In this document: piece after piece, positions 58,418 through 64,000 of the stretch
How positions within the stretch are numbered: the stretch's first letter is position 1
Layout of the letters: every line of letters begins with the position of its first letter
Assembly: GCA_029547805.1 (NCBI GenBank)
Contig: JAKPOP010000003.1
Coordinates: 434,001-498,000, forward strand
Direction: 5' to 3'
From: Deltaproteobacteria bacterium
Lineage (GTDB): Bacteria; Myxococcota_A; UBA9042; DTJE01
Length of the DNA stretch: 64,000 bases
Notes under the pieces: generated by a model
Told to the model about the DNA's origin: nothing
Databases searched by the model: none
The model's input: the letters and a program-made list of their open reading frames with translations, nothing else
Made by a program: the position numbers and the translations under genes

Positions 58418-61400
58418 TCACCGGAGGAAGCCCACCAGATTCACCGAGAAGGCCTCCCGCCGATCCCAGGCCAGGTCCTGGGACCCGAAGGCCCCCATCC
58501 GGAAGCCCGGGGCCCGCACCGCCGTGAGATTCACCCGCAGCGAACCAGCCGGAAGGACCGGCTCCCCCAGCCATGACTCGAGGTCCGGGAGCCCGACCTC
58601 GGCCAATTCCCCGTCGGCGATGACCGACCAGACGGTCCACCCGGAGGCATTGCTGATCAGGGCCTGGAGGTACGAGGCGCCGCCGCCCGTCCCCGCCGAC
58701 AGCGGCGACCAGGCCAGACGGCGGGCGGTCCAGGGGGCCTGGGCGACCGGTTCCTGGATCCAGGGATACCCCAGAAAGCCTGGCAGGGGGAGGAACCGCC
58801 GCCCGGCCAGCAACACCCGTCCTGCGGTGGTCACACCGGCTCGAAGGTCCAGGTCCCTGCGCGGCACCACGACCTCCGTGAAAGACCGACCGTCCCACTG
58901 CAACACCCGTCCTGCCGCCCCGAACAGCCAGGCCCGGTCGGGTCCCACCATCACGGCTCCGGCCAGGTCCGGATTCCCCGGGGCCCGCAGGATGGTCACG
59001 TCCTCGGGTGCGATGCGTAGCAGGATCCCCCCGTCCCCCACTGCCAGACACGTCTCCCGGTCCAGGCAGTTCAGGCCCCGGAGGGTCTCGGTCACGGGCT
59101 GGTCGACCCCGAGGCCTCTGCCCGAGACCCCCCGAAAGACGATTCCCCCGTCTCCGACACCCAGGATCTCTCCACCGGGGAAGCGCCTCAGGGCCCGGAT
59201 GCCCCGGACCGAGGCCGGCAGGGGTTCCCCGACCCAGGCAGCCCCATCCCAGGACCACAGGGATGATCCTCCCCCGACCGAGACTCGGTCCCCCGACTCC
59301 CCCGCCACCGCCACCAGGTCGACCGCCAGGGGCACCTGAAGGTCCCGCACCCCGTCGGTCCGGAGGCGCCGGACCGTGCCCCGGGCCCCCACGAACCACA
59401 GGTCCCCGTCCGAGGCCGCGTGGACGCCCAGGAGCGGGCGGTCCACCCGCAGGGGCCCGGCCTGGAAGGCCACCCCGTCGAACTCCCAGGTGCCCCCCGA
59501 GGCATCGACCGCGATGGCCCTCCCGTCGGGAAGGGGGGCCATCGCGGTGATCTCGGCCAGGGGGGCTGCCACGACCGCCACGCCGCCCCCGGTGTCCTCG
59601 ACGAGCGCCAGGCCTCCGGCGTCCGGCGACGGAGGGGCGAAGGGGGCCACCCGTCGGGCCAGGGCGACGCTGTAAGGCATCCCGTTCGACCCGGTGCCCG
59701 GCGCCGGGGCGGCCGAGGTGGTGACGTAGAAGGCATAGCCCAGACCCCCGAAATCCCCCTCGAAGGACCGAGGCTGCCAGGGGAAGCGGATCCGGTCGCC
59801 CTGGCGCTGCTGCACGTTCAGCATCGGCAACCAGCCATCCTCCCCCAGTTCGTAGGAGGCGATCACGTAGGGAGGGTTCGACCCGTACGGCGCCTCGGGC
59901 AGGGCCCCGGTGGCCAGCACGAACTCCCCGTCGGTCTCCCGGTCCAGGGTCACCACGACCCCCTCGACCCGCCCTGAAGGGCCGCAGGACAGCCGCCGGA
60001 CCAGACCGTCCCGGAGCGTCAGCACTCCCCCGGCCACGGGGTCCGGCGCCAGGAGTCGGCACCAGAGGGCGAAGGTTCCCGACCGCCCGATGACCGAGAA
60101 GTGGCCTCGGGCGTCCGGGGTCCCGCCGGGTCCCGGGTCCGGCCCCCCGCCGTACTGGCTGGTACCGCTCACCTCGCAGCGCACGAAGGGCGTGGTCGTG
60201 AGCCAGGAGGGCTTCACCAGGTACTTCCCGTAGTCCCGGATGCGCCCCTCGACCACGCAGTCGGACCCGGAACCCCCGGTGGCCGGCGGGGGGTCCCCCG
60301 ACTCGGGGGAGCCGACGGGAGACACGTAGAGCGTCGCGTTCCGGCCATCGAAGCCGGCGTAGGTGGCCGCCGAGAACCCCGCCTTCGCCACCGTGAGCAC
60401 CTGGGGCCCCCGCAGGTCGGGGGAGGACAGCGTGACCTGTCCCCGGTCGTCGGTGACCCCGACCCCGCGCCCCTCGGCCCCCAGGAGGGCCAGGGCCCCA
60501 GGAAGTCGGGCCCCGTTGGCCCCGTTGAGCACGGTGACGTTGAGGTCCCCGCGGATGGGGCCTCCCCAGACGCCTCCGCCGGCCAGGCGAGGGTCGAAGT
60601 AGAGGAACGATGCAGGTCCCAGGGCGCCTCCCCCCTTCCCCAGGACCATCAGGGGAACGGGACCCGACTCGGCCGCCCGGGGGGCCCGGACCTCCAGCAG
60701 CCCCGAGTGGACCACCCGGAGCCCCGAGGCCTCGGCATTCCCGAAGAAGACCCGGGTCGTCCCCTCCAGGTTGGCCCCCTGGATGCGCACCCTCGTCCCG
60801 CCGGCCCAGGACCCCGAGTCCGGGTCCGCGTCCCAGAGGACCGGTCCCCCGGGCCAGTCATAGCGATACCCGTCCGGGAGCACCGCTGCCGCGTACCCCT
60901 GCCGGACCACCACGTCGGCGGGCCCGGGACTCCCGGGGGCGACGATGGCCCGGATCCGGTCCTCCCCCAGGACCTCCACCGATCGGGCCGGCAGGGCGCC
61001 GATGCGCACCGCGGCCCCGGGCCGGAACCCGGTTCCCCGAACCAGGACCACCGTGCCGCCCTCCCAGGGGCCATGGTCCGGGTCCGCCGCCAGCACCTGG
61101 AAGGAAGGGTGGCCTGGGAAGGTCTCCCGCTCCCGGTATTGAAAGCCATCGACCAGCCGCGCCCTCTCCGTCCCCCGGAGGACGGTCACCGTGGCCGGAC
61201 CAGGCTCCCCGGGGGGGGTCACGACCAGCAGAGTCCGGTCATCCACCGGCTGCTGTTCCGGGACTCGCCGTCCCCCGAAGAGGACATCCACCGGCTCCGA
61301 CAGGCCGGTCCCCCGGATCACGACCGGGGTGCCCCCCTCGCCGGGACCGGAATCGGGGTCGAGACCGACGATGCCCAGGGTTCCCCGATAGCGGAACCCC

Positions 61401-61936
61401 TCGGCCAGGACCACCGAGGCTCCGTCCTCCCGGGTCACCCGGACGTCCACCGTCCCCGGCGCGCCGGGGGGAACCGTCACGTTGGCGATCCGATCCGAGA
61501 ATACGAAGAGGTCCCACCCCTTCCGGGGCCCGAAAAAGACCTCCATGCCTTCGCGAAATCCCACGCCCCGCAGCGTCACGGTGGTCGCGGCATCCGTGGG
61601 TCCCTCGGCGGGCTCCACGGACACCAGCGCCAGCGATGACGCCGCGGCATCGCCTCCGGAGGCCCCCCGGTCCTCGGCGGGACCCGGGTCCTGGATCCCC
61701 GGATCCTCCGCGGTTCCCCCGGAATCCAGGAAATCGCCGGGAACGGTCCCGGGATCGGCCCGGTGACCGGCCTCGCCGAGGACGTCTCCCCCGGCAGCCT
61801 GGAGGTCCTTCCCGGCATCCCAAGCATCGACGGCCTGCCCGTCCGGGGCCTCCCGGGTGCCGGGGGCGCAGCCAACCAGCAGCGCGATCGCCATCAGCGC
61901 CCCGACCGAGCCCCGTCCTCCCGTCGTCCTGCTCAC
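58418..61936 (-). CDS. Large IPT/TIG-repeat lipoprotein
   Basis: A 1172-residue protein. A lipobox ('MAIALLVGC') is followed by an Asp/Gly/Pro-rich tether. Four IPT/TIG domains of ~85 residues stand in series ('VSVEPAEGPTDAATTVTLRGVGF', 'VGLDPDSGPGEGGTPVVIRGTGL', 'LAADPDHGPWEGGTVVLVRGTGF', 'WDADPDSGSWAGGTRVRIQGANL'). A carboxypeptidase regulatory-like domain then follows ('LNVTVLNGANGARLPGALALLG'), and a C-terminal region with repeated 'GDGGI' and 'W' motifs that may be a beta propeller (~770-1100). It is likely a surface adhesin or receptor. GTG 61936 has a weak ribosome site; the in-frame ATG inside the signal is an alternative. Confidence 0.8.
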   Translation of the reverse strand: MSRTTGGRGSVGALMAIALLVGCAPGTREAPDGQAVDAWDAGKDLQAAGGDVLGEAGHRADPGTVPGDFLDSGGTAEDPGIQDPGPAEDRGASGGDAAASSLALVSVEPAEGPTDAATTVTLRGVGFREGMEVFFGPRKGWDLFVFSDRIANVTVPPGAPGTVDVRVTREDGASVVLAEGFRYRGTLGIVGLDPDSGPGEGGTPVVIRGTGLSEPVDVLFGGRRVPEQQPVDDRTLLVVTPPGEPGPATVTVLRGTERARLVDGFQYRERETFPGHPSFQVLAADPDHGPWEGGTVVLVRGTGFRPGAAVRIGALPARSVEVLGEDRIRAIVAPGSPGPADVVVRQGYAAAVLPDGYRYDWPGGPVLWDADPDSGSWAGGTRVRIQGANLEGTTRVFFGNAEASGLRVVHSGLLEVRAPRAAESGPVPLMVLGKGGGALGPASFLYFDPRLAGGGVWGGPIRGDLNVTVLNGANGARLPGALALLGAEGRGVGVTDDRGQVTLSSPDLRGPQVLTVAKAGFSAATYAGFDGRNATLYVSPVGSPESGDPPPATGGSGSDCVVEGRIRDYGKYLVKPSWLTTTPFVRCEVSGTSQYGGGPDPGPGGTPDARGHFSVIGRSGTFALWCRLLAPDPVAGGVLTLRDGLVRRLSCGPSGRVEGVVVTLDRETDGEFVLATGALPEAPYGSNPPYVIASYELGEDGWLPMLNVQQRQGDRIRFPWQPRSFEGDFGGLGYAFYVTTSAAPAPGTGSNGMPYSVALARRVAPFAPPSPDAGGLALVEDTGGGVAVVAAPLAEITAMAPLPDGRAIAVDASGGTWEFDGVAFQAGPLRVDRPLLGVHAASDGDLWFVGARGTVRRLRTDGVRDLQVPLAVDLVAVAGESGDRVSVGGGSSLWSWDGAAWVGEPLPASVRGIRALRRFPGGEILGVGDGGIVFRGVSGRGLGVDQPVTETLRGLNCLDRETCLAVGDGGILLRIAPEDVTILRAPGNPDLAGAVMVGPDRAWLFGAAGRVLQWDGRSFTEVVVPRRDLDLRAGVTTAGRVLLAGRRFLPLPGFLGYPWIQEPVAQAPWTARRLAWSPLSAGTGGGASYLQALISNASGWTVWSVIADGELAEVGLPDLESWLGEPVLPAGSLRVNLTAVRAPGFRMGAFGSQDLAWDRREAFSVNLVGFLR

Positions 61937-62223
61937 CGGCGTCCCGCCACGGTTCGTGCCATGGGTAGCATACCAGTTGCGGCGTCCCGAGGCGTTCCCG
62001 GCCCATGGATGCCCTGTTCCCGACCCCGATTCCCTGCCCCGCCGTATGCCACTCCGGCGCATGCCCACGGCGAGGGTTCAGCGATGTGTCCAGGCTCCCC
62101 TTCGGCGCGAGTGCATCGGTGCCGCGGAAAACCCCTTGCATCCACCGACGGGAACCCTTACACTGTGGGCGGTTCATGGGCAGGGCCTTGGACCATTTTT
62201 CAGTCTCAGTGGGAGGTTGCACG
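61937..62223. other. Divergent promoter region
   Basis: These 287 bases separate two divergent lipoprotein genes. A candidate promoter for the plus gene is at 62136-62164. For the minus gene TGGTATGCT (61967-61975) resembles an extended -10. No further gene is seen. Confidence 0.45.
62136..62164 (+). promoter_or_regulatory. Promoter for the 62224 lipoprotein gene
   Basis: TTGCAT (62136-62141), a 17-bp spacer, and TACACT (62159-62164). The leader would be about 53 nt and carries GGGAGG before ATG 62224. Confidence 0.45.
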
Positions 62224-63429
62224 ATGAGGAACATGTCTCGGATTCTCGGTTCCCTGCTGATGGCCGTGGCCCTGTTGGGCTACGCGGCCTGCAGCGACGA
62301 CAGCGGCGGCACGGACACCACGACCCCGCAGGACGTCATCCAGGACCAGACGCCCCCGACCGACACCGTGGTCCCGGAGGACACGACGGTGCCGCGGGAC
62401 ACCACCACGGACAACGTCACGCCGCCGACGGACAACGGCGGTACGGACAACGTCACGCCGCCGACGGACAACGGCGGTACCGACACCGTGACGCCCCCGA
62501 CCGACGAGGGCTGCGTGCCCAACTGCGAGGGCCGGGTGTGCGGCAACGACGGCTGCGGCGGCGAGTGCGGCCCTGGCTGCCAGGGGGACGAGGTCTGCAA
62601 CCTCCAGGGTCAGTGCGACCCCACCTGCGTCTGGGAAGACGACAAGCCCACTTCCTGGGGCCCCGGCGCGGTGGTCTCCTCCCTGGCGACCCCCGGTGAC
62701 GCGGCCGTCGTGAAGGCGACCTGCTTCGACTACACCGGCGAGGGCGACGGCGACAACGGCCTGAAGGGCCTGGCGGGCCAGGTCAACGGGCCCCTGAGCG
62801 ACGCCGTGAACGGCGGCAGCATCGCCATCATCTTCGAACTGGCCGGCGTGACCGATTTCGCGAACACCGCGTCCTTCCAGTTGAACGGCCTGCTGGGCGA
62901 GTCCACCCAGACCCCGCCCGCCCTGACCGGCGACTTCTACGTCCAGGAAGACTCCTACGTGAAGGACACCTGCCTGCCCATGATCTACTTCAAGGGCGCG
63001 AGCATCACCGACGGCGTGCTGGCGGCGGGCCCCTCGGAGTTCCGGCTGTCCATCCCCGTGATGGAGGGACTGATCATCGACGCCACCCTGATCCAGGCCC
63101 AGCTGAAGGGCACGATCGCCAACGGCGATGCCACCGACGGCTTCGAGATCACCGGCGGCGTGCTCTCGGGCGTGCTGACCAAGGAAGAACTGCAGAACGC
63201 CCTGGACGCCCTGCAGGCCACCTGCGACGCGTCCCCGGACCCGAAGCCCGATTACTGCGGCTACCTGACGGTCGCCCGGTCCGCGATGGCCCTGCTGTTC
63301 GACCTGCACCAGAACGGCGACGGCACCTTCAGCCCGAAGAGCAAGGAGCTCCCCGGCGACGCCGCCTCGGTCTGCCTGACCTTCGGCGCCTCCAAGGCGA
63401 AGGTGATCGGGTTCCCGCCCGCCAACTGA
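62224..63429 (+). CDS. Abundant-type lipoprotein with repeat linker and Cys-rich module
   Basis: A 401-residue protein. Lipobox 'LLGYAAC' gives acylated Cys23. A Thr/Asp/Pro linker contains a 12-residue repeat (three copies of 'DN/TVTPPTDNGGT'-like units). A Cys-rich module ('EGRVCGNDGCGGECGPGCQGDEVC') follows, then a ~270-residue globular domain of unknown fold ('GGSIAIIFELAGVTDFANTASFQLNGLLGES'). Codon use differs from the neighbours: GGC, GCC, ACC and AAC dominate where others use GGG, CCC and CGG, as in strongly expressed genes. A strong hairpin follows the stop. It is probably a major surface lipoprotein; function unknown. Confidence 0.75.
   Translation: MRNMSRILGSLLMAVALLGYAACSDDSGGTDTTTPQDVIQDQTPPTDTVVPEDTTVPRDTTTDNVTPPTDNGGTDNVTPPTDNGGTDTVTPPTDEGCVPNCEGRVCGNDGCGGECGPGCQGDEVCNLQGQCDPTCVWEDDKPTSWGPGAVVSSLATPGDAAVVKATCFDYTGEGDGDNGLKGLAGQVNGPLSDAVNGGSIAIIFELAGVTDFANTASFQLNGLLGESTQTPPALTGDFYVQEDSYVKDTCLPMIYFKGASITDGVLAAGPSEFRLSIPVMEGLIIDATLIQAQLKGTIANGDATDGFEITGGVLSGVLTKEELQNALDALQATCDASPDPKPDYCGYLTVARSAMALLFDLHQNGDGTFSPKSKELPGDAASVCLTFGASKAKVIGFPPAN
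62410..62517 (+). repeat. 36-bp tandem repeat in the lipoprotein linker
   Basis: Copies at 62410-62445 and 62446-62481 differ at only one base; a diverged third copy starts at 62482. Each encodes 12 linker residues. Near identity at the DNA level suggests recent duplication or ongoing length change. Confidence 0.8.
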
Positions 63430-63442
63430 ACCTTGAGTGAAC

Positions 63443-63469
63443 GGCCCGGGGGCCTCGCGCCCCCGGGTC
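63443..63469 (+). terminator. Terminator hairpin after the lipoprotein gene
   Basis: A 9-bp perfect GC stem (CCCGGGGGC and GCCCCCGGG) with a 5-base loop, extendable by two more pairs including a G-U. It lies 14 bp after the stop and is followed by a pyrimidine-rich stretch. It is the best intrinsic-type terminator in the window. Confidence 0.75.
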
Positions 63470-63492
63470 TCCCCTTCCCTCTCCTCGGCAGT

Positions 63493-63498
63493 TAGAAT
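63493..63498 (+). promoter_or_regulatory. Possible -10 element for the penicillin-binding protein gene
   Basis: TAGAAT matches five of six consensus bases and lies 27 bp before the TTG start, just after the lipoprotein terminator. No -35 is clear. Confidence 0.35.
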
Positions 63499-63524
63499 CC
63501 CGTCGGTCTTTTCGGGAGATCGCC

Positions 63525-64000
63525 TTGCCCGTCCGGCTGGTGGTCCTCAACCCACGGAGCGCCCGGATTCCCGCCCGACTGGGCCGGTTGGTGGCATTCC
63601 TGGCCATGGTGGGTGGCATCGGCGCCATCGAGGCCGCCGGATTCGCCTACCTCTACTTCGCCCGGGACCTCCCGGAGATCCCTCCCTACGAGACCATCCG
63701 TTTCCAGACTGCCTCCCGCATCCTGTCACGCCACGGGATGCCGCTGGCCGAGCACTTCCAGCAACGCCGCTACCTCGTGCCCCGGGAGGCCATCCCCGAG
63801 CGACTGGTCCAGGCGGTGATGGCCTCGGAGGATGCACGCTTCTTTGAGCATCGGGGACTGGACCTCCGGGGGATCGCCCGGGCGATCTGGACCAATCTCC
63901 GGGCCGGAGCGGTCCGGGAGGGCGCCAGCACACTGACCCAGCAGGTGGCCCGCTCCCTGCTGCTGGGGTCCGAGCGGTCCCTCCGTCGCAAGGTCCGGGA
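63525..64000 (+). CDS. Class A penicillin-binding protein, N-terminal part (PBP1a-like)
   Basis: The frame is open to the right edge, so only the first ~158 residues are visible. TTG 63525 is the start, with GGGAG six bases before it. A membrane anchor lies at ~22-45 ('LVAFLAMVGGIGAIEAAGFAYLYF'). The GT51 transglycosylase domain begins with 'EDARFFEHRGLDLRGIARAIWTNLRAG', whose Glu is the catalytic base, and 'EGASTLTQQVARSLLLGSERSLRRKVR'. Class A enzymes polymerise and cross-link peptidoglycan in the periplasm. The transpeptidase domain would lie beyond the edge. Confidence 0.93.
   Translation, partial: MPVRLVVLNPRSARIPARLGRLVAFLAMVGGIGAIEAAGFAYLYFARDLPEIPPYETIRFQTASRILSRHGMPLAEHFQQRRYLVPREAIPERLVQAVMASEDARFFEHRGLDLRGIARAIWTNLRAGAVREGASTLTQQVARSLLLGSERSLRRKVR

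Overview
The window is 64 kb of dense, very GC-rich DNA (roughly 70% G+C by eye). It has no rRNA, tRNA, CRISPR array, insertion sequence or prophage that I can recognise. The gene content points to a Gram-negative bacterium of the myxobacterial/deltaproteobacterial kind. Supporting signs are two eukaryote-type Ser/Thr kinases (one with a PEGA tail), a double-FHA protein, three bactofilins, MoxR/DUF58/transglutaminase genes, an outer-membrane barrel, and lipoproteins with Asp/Thr/Pro linkers and the 'DGCGGxCG' Cys motif. This placement is an inference; no marker-gene search was possible.

Layout. 1-7.5 kb: the dockerin-like end of a partial gene overlapping a cohesin-like lipoprotein gene, a secreted HExxH peptidase, a lipoprotein, then a DMT transporter, a glycosyltransferase and a PfkB kinase. 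7.7-13 kb: a Zn-finger protein with YjbQ, two small unknown proteins, a PEGA kinase, and divergent TlpA-like and DsbA-like thioredoxin-fold genes. 13-19.4 kb (+): Lon, an M29 aminopeptidase fused to a universal stress domain, NfeD and slipin, which reads as a protein and membrane quality-control block. 19.4-25.8 kb: a receiver protein, a Xer recombinase, a DUF2723 membrane protein, a CYTH protein and a Ser/Thr kinase, with a divergent double-FHA protein. 25.8-27.6 kb: three bactofilins and pyrE. 27.8-35.4 kb (-): ftsH overlapping a candidate zinc/manganese uptake operon (His-rich protein, outer-membrane barrel, substrate-binding protein, two lipoproteins, ABC ATPase and permease). 35.5-40.3 kb: a nitroreductase, PIN-PhoH, a three-repeat secreted protein and an AspT-type permease.

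40.3-56.7 kb (-) is the most unusual part. Twelve genes run head to tail with gaps of at most 26 bp or overlaps: a HEAT/hydrolase-like protein, MoxR, DUF58, transglutaminase, MiaB, bifunctional nuclease, PssA, a Tat-exported small protein, a VWA-like protein, a double peptidoglycan hydrolase, and finally two nitrogenase component 1-type proteins. One of the pair keeps three cluster-ligand cysteines and the other keeps one at the matching spacing; no NifH/BchL-type reductase is in the window.

56.9-64 kb: an RRM protein, XdhC, a large IPT/TIG lipoprotein, a lipoprotein with different codon use, and the start of a class A penicillin-binding protein cut by the window edge.

Two genome-scale patterns stand out: AGCT is almost absent and synonymous codons appear chosen to avoid it, and several convergent gene pairs meet in perfect inverted repeats.
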